In this document: positions 1 through 6,959 of the stretch, piece after piece
Numbering within the stretch: position 1 is the stretch's first letter
Layout of the letters: the number at the start of each line of letters is the position of its first letter
Origin: JACVRW01 sp963821275
GTDB taxonomy: Bacteria > Actinomycetota > Thermoleophilia > Solirubrobacterales > Thermoleophilaceae
DNA length: 64,000 nt
Direction of reading: 5' to 3'
NCBI GenBank assembly: GCA_963821275.1
Contig: CAWGDF010000010.1
Coordinates: 239,095-303,094 of the forward strand
Position numbers and translations under genes: made by a program
Notes under the pieces: generated by a model
Database searches by the model: none
The model's input: the letters and a program-made list of their open reading frames with translations, nothing else
What the model was told of the DNA's origin: nothing

Positions 1-333
1 ACTCGGCGGGTTCTGGGGGTTGCTGCCGCCCCGGCATGCGTCGCCCGGGTTGAACTCATGCGGGCTGATGCTGCCCGTCCTCACGTCCTGCCCATACGAC
101 TGCACGATGAAATCGATGGGACCCTCATCGGGGACCATGTCATTCAGTCCGGAAAAGGAACAGATTGAGTTTGCATGTGCGGGTGCTCCGGTGGGGGACT
201 TACCCGAGCCGGAATTGGGAACGCCCGGAGTGCCCGGAGGGCCTTTCACTTCACCAGCGAGAGCGGGACTTGCACTTGCACCCGCAACGGCGGCTGTACA
301 GGCCGCAGCCGTCAGTAATGACCTGAAACGCAT
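1..333 (-). CDS. secreted hypothetical protein, 3' end cut by window edge
   Basis: The minus strand is open from an ATG at 333 to the window edge (111 codons), so the C-terminus is missing. A GGAGGA ribosome site lies just upstream of the ATG. The N-terminus is a clear signal peptide (MRFRSLLTAAACTAAVAG... followed by ASPALA-G, an AxA-type cleavage site). The mature part starts with a Gly/Pro-rich segment (PPGTPGVP), which is probably a flexible linker, and continues with a segment holding two visible cysteines. It is therefore likely exported. I do not recognise a family. It is divergent from the gene starting near 361. Confidence 0.7.
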   Translation of the reverse strand, partial: MRFRSLLTAAACTAAVAGASASPALAGEVKGPPGTPGVPNSGSGKSPTGAPAHANSICSFSGLNDMVPDEGPIDFIVQSYGQDVRTGSISPHEFNPGDACRGGSNPQNPPS

Positions 334-360
334 GGTTCCTCCACATCTAGGGCCCCGTCG

Positions 361-834
361 TTGGGCCCCATTCGTGTACGGCCCACCCCTATAGCACGAC
401 AGCGCCGTTGGGGCGACCGAAATTCGTCGGAAACGTCGGATCAGGCTGACGGCCCGGGAGGGATTCCACCGCCCAGCGCGGCTTCGGCGCAGATCAACAC
501 GTTTCAGATCGGGCCTCAGGCCCAGCTCGGGCCGGAGGGGGCGTCGGTCAGCGTCCCAGTAACGATCAACTGCCACGCGGGCTTCGCGGGCGACGTTGGT
601 CTCGACATCCGGCAGGCCCAGGGGAACGACCTGATCGATGGAACCGGCAATGCAGACGTGACCTGCACCGGGCTTGATCAGACGGCGATCGTGGTCGTCC
701 GGAGCTCGAGCGGAGTCCGGTTCAAACAGCAAAGCGCCGCCACCTCAGGATCCCTGGGTTTGTTCAACCCGAGCACGGAGCAGTTCGCCTTGGCGGTCAT
801 AGACCCGCAGGCGATTCGGATCTCCAAAAAATAG
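361..834 (+). CDS. hypothetical protein, possibly secreted, N-terminus uncertain
   Basis: This 157-residue frame has ordinary amino-acid composition from about residue 45 onward, rich in Val, Ser, Gly and Gln, and suggests a beta-sandwich (for example ASVSVPVTINCHAGF and QTAIVVVRSSSGVRF). Two cysteines could form a disulfide. The first 40 residues (Arg/Pro-rich) look non-native, and no signal peptide is visible even though the body resembles small extracellular proteins. The true start may be further downstream, or the 5' end may have been lost. No domain was recognised. Divergent neighbour of the secreted protein ending at 333. Confidence 0.5.
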   Translation: MGPIRVRPTPIARQRRWGDRNSSETSDQADGPGGIPPPSAASAQINTFQIGPQAQLGPEGASVSVPVTINCHAGFAGDVGLDIRQAQGNDLIDGTGNADVTCTGLDQTAIVVVRSSSGVRFKQQSAATSGSLGLFNPSTEQFALAVIDPQAIRISKK

Positions 835-1329
835 GCGGCGTGCCGGGCTGGCCCGGCTAATCGCGGCCAGCGGGCAATAGCCTCGGGGCGGCCGAGGCAT
901 GTGGGTGGCCTGGTATGCCTGCCCTCCCGCCCATCACGGCAGGCGTACGCGGGCCGAGGACGTCACTCATGGTGACGTCACCATGAGTGTCATGGAAACG
1001 TCTCCATGGCTCGCCAACTCGTCGAGTGCGACTCGGCAACGCCGTGATGCGGATCTCCGCATCTGTCGAAAGTTCCTCTAGCCCCCCCGAGCGGCATTAG
1101 GGTTCGGCTGTGGCCGAGCCGGAGACCACGCTGTAGGCGTCCAAGCGGAGGGCCGTTTCCGATGAGGTGGATGACGAACTCACCATGCGCCTTGACGCCG
1201 ACTCGGCGCGAGGCGCGGCGCCGTTGGCCAGGCGCGCCATCGCCCTGGAGGAGGCCTTCTCCCATTGGACGCGGGCGGATGCCGCCGCCCTCAGCGTGGC
1301 CGAAAGCTTGCAGGTCATTCCGCACCATT
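835..1329. other. intergenic region with palindromes, no supported gene
   Basis: I see no convincing gene in these roughly 500 bases. The short frames here are Arg/Pro-rich shadows without ribosome sites. The region holds two adjacent palindromes (964-989 and 991-1008). A stretch near 1160-1345 has weak codon-like structure (a frame containing ARRAIALEEAF) but no start and no recognisable fold, so it could be the remnant of a gene. The 270 bases after the tRNA-like element (1419-1687) also show nothing I can support. Confidence 0.5.
964..989. repeat. 26-bp perfect palindrome followed by an imperfect 18-bp palindrome
   Basis: Bases 964-989 read identically on both strands, centred on GGTGACGTCACC with arms ending in CACTCAT/ATGAGTG. 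Immediately after, 991-1008 is a near-perfect second palindrome (CATGGA...TCCATG around ACGT). GACGTCAC also occurs just upstream, at about 959-966. Such tight dyads usually mark a dimeric regulator's operator or a cruciform/terminator. There is no U-run, so an operator is the better guess. The nearest genes are the hypothetical ending at 834 and the tRNA-like element at 1330. Confidence 0.6.
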
Positions 1330-1418
1330 GGGCCAATCCCGCATAACTAAGCGGAGCACCGACGGACCCCGAGAATCTCATGATCCGTCGGTCGGGGGTT
1401 CGAATCCTCCCTGGCCCA
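1330..1418 (+). pseudogene. tRNA-like element (tRNA-Met-like 3' half with distorted anticodon arm)
   Basis: The 3' part is a good tRNA: T-arm stem 1394-1398/1406-1410 around TTCGAAT, 3' acceptor strand 1411-1417 and discriminator A at 1418. The 5' acceptor strand (1330-1336) pairs in six of seven positions. A 4-bp D-stem is present (CCGC/GCGG), but its loop lacks the usual GG. The anticodon arm is abnormal: an 8-bp stem (1359-1366 with 1384-1391) closes a 17-base loop that contains CTCATGA, the loop expected for a CAT anticodon, plus about 10 extra bases. I read it as a degenerate tRNA or an attachment-site remnant rather than a working tRNA. No CCA is encoded. Confidence 0.5.
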
Positions 1419-1687
1419 CTGCCTACCTCGCGGGTCCCCTTCGATCTGGTCCCGACATCGTTGCCGTGGTCGGCCAACTCGACGACGCGATCCTGCCCCT
1501 ATTGGTCTTCCGGGCGGTCGCGGCGAGGGGCGCTAAGGGCCTCATGGCCCGGGGCCGAGTTGGGCCCGCGCTGATCCGCCCAGGCCGCCCGAGCGCAGGA
1601 GACCTCACAGGCGGAGCCGGCTCGACGCTTCCGGTGGGTCCGAACTGACCGGGAAGAGAACGCGCTGCGGCGGCGTCTAGGATCGAG

Positions 1688-2464
1688 ATGGGCACACGCT
1701 CGCCACACTCAACTCCCCGACCCGACCGCGCGCCGACCCTGCTCTGGATGGAGTGCGGTGCGTGTAGCGGGGAATCCATGGCGATCCTTGGTGCGGAGGG
1801 TCGGGGCAAGCGCGGCGACACGCTGCCCGGCTTTCTGGAGGAACATGACGTTCGGCTGCTCTGGCATCCCTCGCTATCGCTCGAGTCGCCCAGAGAGGCG
1901 GCGGAGATCATCGAGCGCATCGTCGCGGGAGAGCAGCACCTCACCCTGCTCTGCGTCGAGGGCAGCATCATCCACGGCCCGAACGGCAGCGGGCGCTTCG
2001 ACATGTTCGAGGGGCAGCCCAAGCGCGACGTGGTTGCCGCGCTCTGCCAGAAGGCGGATTATGTCCTTGCCATGGGCAGCTGCTCCAGCTTCGGCGGCAT
2101 CCCTGCCGCGGCGCCGAACCCCTCGGAGTCCACCGGGCTGCAGTTCACCAACAACCAGCCCGGCGGCCTGCTCAGCCCCGAGTGGCGGTCGGGCGCCGGA
2201 ATGCCGGTGATCAACCTGAGCGCGTGCCCCGTGGATGCCACGACGATGATCGGCACGATGAGGTCGATCCTCGAGGGCGGGGCGCTCGAGCTCGACAAGG
2301 TCGGGCGCCCCCCCGCGCAGAAGCCATGCCTGTCGGACCCTGGGGAGAAGCGATGCCGCACAGCCGACAAGGTCGGCTACGCCTGCTACGGCTGCATCGG
2401 CCCGAAGTTCCCGCTTCCGAAGGCGCTGTTCAGGCACCGGGAGCCCGCCGCGAAAGCAGCATGA
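1688..2464 (+). CDS. [NiFe]-hydrogenase small subunit
   Basis: Electron-transfer subunit that passes electrons from the NiFe site of the large subunit through iron-sulfur clusters. The proximal-cluster ligands are visible: CGAC at residues 23-26, GSCSS (Cys132) and ACPVD (Cys180). A second set follows at Cys214, Cys223, Cys233 and Cys236 (YACYGCIGPKFP). That is eight cluster-type cysteines in 258 residues, so two [4Fe-4S] clusters are easily accommodated, while the third cluster of longer small subunits may be missing. There is no Tat signal peptide, so the enzyme is probably cytoplasmic or held at the inner membrane face. It is co-directional with the large subunit, 24 bases upstream of it. 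The subgroup cannot be fixed by eye. Confidence 0.9.
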   Translation: MGTRSPHSTPRPDRAPTLLWMECGACSGESMAILGAEGRGKRGDTLPGFLEEHDVRLLWHPSLSLESPREAAEIIERIVAGEQHLTLLCVEGSIIHGPNGSGRFDMFEGQPKRDVVAALCQKADYVLAMGSCSSFGGIPAAAPNPSESTGLQFTNNQPGGLLSPEWRSGAGMPVINLSACPVDATTMIGTMRSILEGGALELDKVGRPPAQKPCLSDPGEKRCRTADKVGYACYGCIGPKFPLPKALFRHREPAAKAA

Positions 2465-2488
2465 AGCCATAGGCAAGGAGGCCGCACC

Positions 2489-4030
2489 ATGGCAACCGAG
2501 CGCCGCACGATCCGGATGGAGCTCAACCGCGTGGAGGGGGATATGGAGGTGCGGCTGGAGCTCGAGGGAAATACCGTGACCGACGCGTGGTGCGTCGGCA
2601 CGATGTTCCGCGGCTTCGAGCAGATCCTCGCGGGGCGCGATCCGAACGACGCGCTCGTGATCGCTCCTCGTATCTGCGGGATATGCAGCACGTCTCAGCT
2701 GTATGCCGCGGCGTCCGCGTTGGAGACCGCGTACGGCCTGCCCATCGCTCCCAACGGCACGCGCGTCCGCAACCTCTGCCTCATGGCCGAGTCGGTGATG
2801 AGCGACGCCCGGCACACCTTCCTGATGTTCACGCCGGATTTCTGCAACGCCGCGTACAGCGGCCACCCGCTGTATCCCCGTGTCAACGAGCTCTTCGAAC
2901 CGCCGTTCAAGGGCCGGCTCGCCCGCGAGACAGTCGAGCACAGCAAGCGCATCCTGGCGGTGGTCATCGCGTTCGGCGGACAGTGGCCGCACTCGACCTA
3001 CATGATGCCCGGCGGCGTCACCTGCGGCCTGGACGAGTCCAAGCTGGCGGAGTGTGACGAGGCGATCGATGCCTACATGGACTGGTACGAGCGGGAGGTG
3101 CTCGGCTGCACCAGCGAGGAGTGGTTGGCGCTGGAAACGGCCGACGACTTCGACAACTGGATGGCGGTGCCCGCCCACCGGGACAGCGGGGTCGGCGTCT
3201 TCACCACGTTCGGCCGTTCGATCGGCCTCGAGGAGCTGGGAAGGGGCAGCCCGCATCTGTTGAGCATGGGCTGTTACTACGACCCCGAGCGCTGGCAGCC
3301 CCCGTTCGAGGAGCGTCCATGCCTGCAGCCGGGTGGCTTCTATAACGGTGACGACGAGACGATCGAGCCGTTCTCACACTTGTCGGTCGCCGAACACATG
3401 CGGCACTCCCAGTTGGCCGACCCCGGCTCCGCGCGCCATCCCTGGGACAGTCAGACGGCGCCGGACGACTCGCGCGCCGAGGCCTACAGCTACGCGAAGG
3501 CGACCCGCTACGACGATCACGTCGTGCAGCTCGGCCCGCTCGCGGACCTGGTGCTGTCCGGCGACCCCCTGATCCGCTCACTGCTCGAAGCTCAAGGAGC
3601 CGGTACCTGGCTCCGGCAGTTCACCCGCCTGCATCGCCCCGTGGCGACTCTGCAGGCCATGCGCGAGACGGTGAACGACCTGCGCGCACGCCTCGACGAG
3701 CCGGCTTTCGTCCCCTACGAGCCTCAGCCCGACGGCGACGGCTTCGGCGCGATCAACGCCGCCCGGGGAAGCCTCGGCCACTGGGTCAGGATCAGGGAGG
3801 GCCGAATCGCGAACTATCAGGTCATTACGCCCACGGCCTGGAACGGTTCCCCCCGTGACAACACGGGTCGGCGCGGCCACTGGGAGGAGAGCTTCGTCGG
3901 GCTGGAGCTGAAGGACGTTGACAACCCAGTCGAGCTTTTCCACGTCGTGCGGTCTCACGACGCCTGCCTCGTCTGCACGGTGCACGTCGCGAGCGCCAGG
4001 GGCAGGTCCAGGGAGTTCACCTTCTGGTGA
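2489..4030 (+). CDS. [NiFe]-hydrogenase large (catalytic) subunit
   Basis: Catalytic subunit that splits or forms H2. The four nickel-ligating cysteines are present in the two standard motifs: RICGIC (Cys63, Cys66) near the N-terminus and DACLVCTVH (Cys493, Cys496, His499) near the C-terminus. The family usually has Pro after the Asp in the second motif; here it is Ala. A 14-residue tail follows His499, matching the C-terminal peptide that a maturation endopeptidase removes after nickel insertion. An AAGGAGG site at 2475-2481 fixes the ATG. The protease gene overlaps the stop codon. No hyp maturation genes lie in the window, so they must be elsewhere. Confidence 0.95.
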   Translation: MATERRTIRMELNRVEGDMEVRLELEGNTVTDAWCVGTMFRGFEQILAGRDPNDALVIAPRICGICSTSQLYAAASALETAYGLPIAPNGTRVRNLCLMAESVMSDARHTFLMFTPDFCNAAYSGHPLYPRVNELFEPPFKGRLARETVEHSKRILAVVIAFGGQWPHSTYMMPGGVTCGLDESKLAECDEAIDAYMDWYEREVLGCTSEEWLALETADDFDNWMAVPAHRDSGVGVFTTFGRSIGLEELGRGSPHLLSMGCYYDPERWQPPFEERPCLQPGGFYNGDDETIEPFSHLSVAEHMRHSQLADPGSARHPWDSQTAPDDSRAEAYSYAKATRYDDHVVQLGPLADLVLSGDPLIRSLLEAQGAGTWLRQFTRLHRPVATLQAMRETVNDLRARLDEPAFVPYEPQPDGDGFGAINAARGSLGHWVRIREGRIANYQVITPTAWNGSPRDNTGRRGHWEESFVGLELKDVDNPVELFHVVRSHDACLVCTVHVASARGRSREFTFW

Positions 4031-4515
4031 GCCGTGGTCCGGTCGTCCACGTCGTCTGCTTCGGCAACCCGTTGCACGGTGACGACGGCTTCGGAAGCCA
4101 CGTGTTCCGTCACCTGAGCGAGCTCTGTCGGCTCCCTCTGGCCGTCGAGCTCTTTGACGCCGGCGTCGCCGGTCTGAACGCGCTCCCGTACTTCGACGGG
4201 TGCTCCAAGGCAGTGATGGTCGACGCGGTGAGCGTGGGGGCGCCGCTCGGAACCGTGCACCGCCTCGTGCCAGCCGACCTCGAGCCTCCCGGCGGCGAGC
4301 TCAGCCTGCACGAGCTGGGCGTGACCAGCCTGCTCGCCGCGCTCCGGGCCGCCTCGAACCACCCGCCGGAGCTCGTCCTGATCGGAGCCCAGACCGGACA
4401 GGTCCGCACGTTCACCTCCGAGCTGAGCCCACCGGTCCAGGCGGCGGTTCCAGTCGCCGCACGGTTCGTCCTCCGCGAAGCGGAGGTTCGAACCCTCCCC
4501 GGCCCATGGAACTAG
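4027..4515 (+). CDS. hydrogenase maturation endopeptidase
   Basis: Nickel-dependent protease of the HyaD/HybD/HoxW type, expected to cut the 14-residue tail from the large subunit encoded just upstream. The N-terminal motif GNPLHGDDGFG (residues 13-23), the DAG and VDAV segments and the SLHELG histidine match the family's nickel-binding and fold positions. The GTG start overlaps the large-subunit stop (GTGA), so the two are translationally coupled. The last ten or so residues are encoded by a tRNA 3'-end-like sequence (4482-4506). The original C-terminus may therefore have been replaced when the cassette was joined to this site. Confidence 0.9.
   Translation: MSRGPVVHVVCFGNPLHGDDGFGSHVFRHLSELCRLPLAVELFDAGVAGLNALPYFDGCSKAVMVDAVSVGAPLGTVHRLVPADLEPPGGELSLHELGVTSLLAALRAASNHPPELVLIGAQTGQVRTFTSELSPPVQAAVPVAARFVLREAEVRTLPGPWN
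4482..4506 (+). repeat. tRNA 3'-end-like repeat at right border of hydrogenase cassette
   Basis: A T-arm (GGAGG, TTCGAAC loop, CCTCC) runs directly into a 3' acceptor strand CCGGCCC and an A. It matches 1394-1418 at 22 of 25 positions. It is preceded by a perfect 7-bp hairpin (4470-4486, loop GAA). No upstream half of a tRNA is recognisable here, which fits an attachment-site copy. It overlaps the 3' end of the endopeptidase gene. The two copies bracket about 3.1 kb. Confidence 0.55.
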
Positions 4516-5276
4516 TTGCTGCAGCTCCCACCGGCACCGTTGTCCGGTGCGATCAGTGCGCCCGTGATTGCGTCCCGGTTCCCGTTGAACTCGGCGACCG
4601 TCACGCCGAGCCGGACGCAGGCCGTGTACCCGAAGCCTCCCAGCATCCGGTTGCGGTTGATGAACACGTTGGTCGTCGGCCGCCTCGGCGCGTACAGCGC
4701 ATACGACGCGCCGCGTCCATCGAGATAGTTGTCCTCGATCCGGAAGTTCGAGTTCGGCGTCCCGCCGACGTCGAACATGATGATCGCCGACGTGGCGCCG
4801 CCACCTGAAGTCGGGTCAATCCAGTTGTGCCTGATGCGAAGGTTCCTGGCGCCCTCGAAGGCTTGAATCCCGTCGGTGTGCGGACCCGAGTTACCGAAAA
4901 CGTGGCTGGGGCCGACGATGTCGAGGTCGTGGACGAAGTTGTCCTCGAACACCACATTGCCTTCGCTCATGTCGGCGCCGTTCTCGCAGCCGCGGATCTC
5001 GGTGCGGCGGACGGTGTAGCCGCCGAAAGCGATCGCGTGGTGGCACTTCACCTGCCCGGCGGCGGACTGGTCGAAGAGCTCGCTGTCCTCGACCACCAGG
5101 CCGGTGCTGTTGGACCGGATCGGCAGGAATGCGTTGGTGCGAATCCGCGAGTTGCGGATTGTCACGTTCGGGGCGTTCACGACCACCGGCCCGGAGATGT
5201 CGCGGGCGTTGATAACCGCACCCGCCGTGCCGATCGTCATGCCACCGGACGGCGTCAGCACGGTCCCCGCGGGCAC
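4512..5276 (-). CDS. right-handed beta-helix domain, C-terminal part of a frameshifted secreted protein
   Basis: 254 residues of a right-handed parallel beta-helix, as in pectate-lyase-like and other carbohydrate-active or adhesive proteins: repeated rungs such as NVTIRNSRIRT, GLVVEDSELFD, NVVFEDNFVHD, NLRIRHNWID and NFRIEDNYLDG. No catalytic residues can be assigned by eye. Upstream of the GTG at 5276 the same frame stays open and reads GGWPNASNTGVPAG, the usual lead-in to this domain. The gene therefore really continues into the thrombospondin-3-repeat frame at 5255-5749 after a one-base frame change. The beta-helix at the right window edge has the same lead-in (FPTPSSTGVPPG) and is a paralogue. 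Confidence 0.75.
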   Translation of the reverse strand: MPAGTVLTPSGGMTIGTAGAVINARDISGPVVVNAPNVTIRNSRIRTNAFLPIRSNSTGLVVEDSELFDQSAAGQVKCHHAIAFGGYTVRRTEIRGCENGADMSEGNVVFEDNFVHDLDIVGPSHVFGNSGPHTDGIQAFEGARNLRIRHNWIDPTSGGGATSAIIMFDVGGTPNSNFRIEDNYLDGRGASYALYAPRRPTTNVFINRNRMLGGFGYTACVRLGVTVAEFNGNRDAITGALIAPDNGAGGSCSN

Positions 5277-5749
5277 GCCCGTGTTGGACGCATTCGGCCA
5301 ACCCCCGGTTGGCCTCGGGGAGGCGGGGGCGCGGGAGCCGGCGTCCTCGGCAGCCTCCGCCGCGGTTTCGAGCAGTGGCGCTTGGGGCGACTGCGGCGCT
5401 TGCGCGGGTTGGTTCCCTTGCGCAGCTCGCAGCGGTCTCGGAAGCCGTCGCGGTCGGTGTCCTTCCTGCGTGGGTTGGTGTGGAAGCGGCGGACTTCGGC
5501 GCCGTCGCGTAGGCGGTCGCGATCGGTGTCGGCTCGCTTCGGGTGCGTGCGGAGCCGGAACTCGCGGCGGTTTCTCAGGTGGTCGGCGTCGGGATCACGC
5601 CTGGCGGAGAACTTGCTGACCGCGAGGTCGTGCCTGCGTTCCCAGCGATCGGGCATTCGGTCGTGGTCGCGATCGCGCGACGTGCGTGCGCTCACCGTCG
5701 CGGCGAGGCACGCGAACACGACCATCGGTAGCACCAGCCATTTCAACAT
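5255..5749 (-). CDS. signal peptide plus thrombospondin type-3 repeats, N-terminal part of the same protein
   Basis: The ATG at 5749 follows a GAGGAG site and begins a signal peptide (MLKWLVLPMVVFACLAATVSA); an ATG 42 bases earlier is less likely. The mature part holds Asp-rich thrombospondin type-3-like repeats (DRDHDRMPDRWE, DPDADHLRNRREF, DTDRDRLRDGAE, DTDRDGFRDRCE), which bind calcium in known proteins, separated by basic stretches. A Pro-rich linker follows (PAPAPPPP). In this frame the protein then drifts into nonsense and stops. A one-base shift inside the C-run of the linker joins it to the beta-helix frame. Expected product: an exported Ca-stabilised stalk plus beta-helix, about 410 residues. 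Confidence 0.75.
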   Translation of the reverse strand: MLKWLVLPMVVFACLAATVSARTSRDRDHDRMPDRWERRHDLAVSKFSARRDPDADHLRNRREFRLRTHPKRADTDRDRLRDGAEVRRFHTNPRRKDTDRDGFRDRCELRKGTNPRKRRSRPKRHCSKPRRRLPRTPAPAPPPPRGQPGVGRMRPTRACPRGPC

Positions 5750-5978
5750 CGGCTTGTTCTCCTCGGTTCGGGCCGCGTGGGTGCGGCTCATGCCGGATCA
5801 CAGCGGCACGGCCGCCCGCTCACCGGCATTTGAATCGACCGGTTTCGGCATTCGGTCGATCGCGGCCACACAGGCCCCCCGTCGGACGTGTGACCGGCTC
5901 GGAGCACCGCCTCCGATGCGGCGGTCGGGCACTATACCGACTTGCCGCCCCGCCCCACGGCCCCGTATCGTCTGAGCG

Positions 5979-6611
5979 GTGGAAGCTGCGCAGATCACAC
6001 CGGCCTCGACGGAGTACCTGCGGCTCGCCCGGCAGGCCAAGCTGCTGTCCTGGGCGAGCCTCGCCTACATGGCCATCGAGGGAATCGTGGCGATCGTCGC
6101 GGGCGCGGTGGCCGGCTCCATCGCGCTGATCGGGTTCGGAATCGACAGCGCGATCGAGGGGTTCGCCAGCGTGGTGATCGTCTGGCGCTTCACGGGCTCG
6201 CGGACCCTCTCGCACCGCGCCGAGGAGCGCGCGCAGAAGCTCGTGGCCGTGCAGTTCTTCCTGCTGGCCCCCTACGTCGCGTTCGAGTCGGTCCGGACGC
6301 TGGTGAACGGCGCGCACGCCGAGGAGAGCGTCCTCGGTATCGCGCTGGCCGCGAGCAGTCTGGTGCTCATGCCGCTGCTGGGGCGCGCAAAGCAGCGCAT
6401 CGGAAGCAGGATCGGCTCATCGGCCACGGCGAGCGAGGGCAAGCAGAACCTGCTCTGCGCCTACCTCGCGGCGGCCCTGCTGGTCGGGCTCTTGGGCAAC
6501 GCGCTGATTGGGGCGTGGTGGCTCGACCCGCTCGTTGGCCTGTTCATCGCCGTGGTGGCGGTGCTGGAAGGCCGCGAGGCCTGGCGCGGCGACGCCTGCT
6601 GCGCGCATTAG
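5979..6611 (+). CDS. cation diffusion facilitator-like transporter
   Basis: A 210-residue integral membrane protein with about six hydrophobic segments. The arrangement, with GFGIDSAIEGFASVVIVWRF in the second segment and a C-terminal WWLDPLVGLFIAVVAV segment, is that of the CDF transmembrane domain, where GxDS-type acidic residues bind divalent metal. The cytoplasmic C-terminal metal-binding domain of full-length CDF proteins is absent, and the protein ends in CCAH, which could itself bind metal. Likely role: metal efflux across the inner membrane. The GTG start at 5979 is the first good start. Stands alone between unrelated genes. Confidence 0.75.
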   Translation: MEAAQITPASTEYLRLARQAKLLSWASLAYMAIEGIVAIVAGAVAGSIALIGFGIDSAIEGFASVVIVWRFTGSRTLSHRAEERAQKLVAVQFFLLAPYVAFESVRTLVNGAHAEESVLGIALAASSLVLMPLLGRAKQRIGSRIGSSATASEGKQNLLCAYLAAALLVGLLGNALIGAWWLDPLVGLFIAVVAVLEGREAWRGDACCAH

Positions 6612-6695
6612 CGGGCGTCCGTGACCGATCCCACAAAGGCAGGGGCCGCGCCTGCGTCCTTGGTGGTGACGGCCACGACCCCACTGGAGGCTCCG

Positions 6696-6943
6696 ATGAT
6701 CCGCTCACTCGCCGCCCTCGTCACGATTGCCGCGCTTGCCGTGGCGCCGACGCCCGCCTTGCCGGTCCCACTGAGACGGAGCCGTCGGCGGCTGCCGGGG
6801 ACACCGGCGCCCTGAGCCTCCGCATCACCTGGCGGGACCCGAACGAGCGACGCCAATCGACCGCTCAGCTCGTGATGCAGGAGAGCCTGACCGCTCCGCT
6901 CGGCTCGACCAAGGGCTCGATCAGGGATGCCGTCGATGGCTGA
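6696..6943 (+). pseudogene. remnant of a small secreted protein gene (frameshifted)
   Basis: A GGAGG site precedes the ATG at 6696, which opens a signal peptide (MIRSLAALVTIAALAVAPTPA). That frame then turns into an Arg/Pro-rich tail and stops at about 6815. In another frame the DNA continues sensibly as AGPTETEPSAAAGDTGALSL and RITWRDPNERRQ, up to a stop at 6943. A single-base shift near 6765 would join the two halves. The second half weakly resembles the first strand of subtilisin-inhibitor-like secreted proteins but lacks their cysteines, so I do not assign the family. Confidence 0.4.
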
Positions 6944-6959
6944 CTGAGCAGCCGGCCCC

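Noticed and set aside
1162..1350. Small plus-strand frame before the tRNA-like element
   Set aside because: Arg/Pro-rich, no ribosome site. An overlapping frame has slightly better composition but no start, so neither is called.
1097..1477. Minus-strand frame containing GPGRIRTPDRR
   Set aside because: This is the familiar false protein read antisense through a tRNA 3' end; it covers the tRNA-like element.
4900..5975. Long plus-strand frame (4827-5975)
   Set aside because: It runs antisense to the thrombospondin-3 and beta-helix gene and has no recognisable domain.
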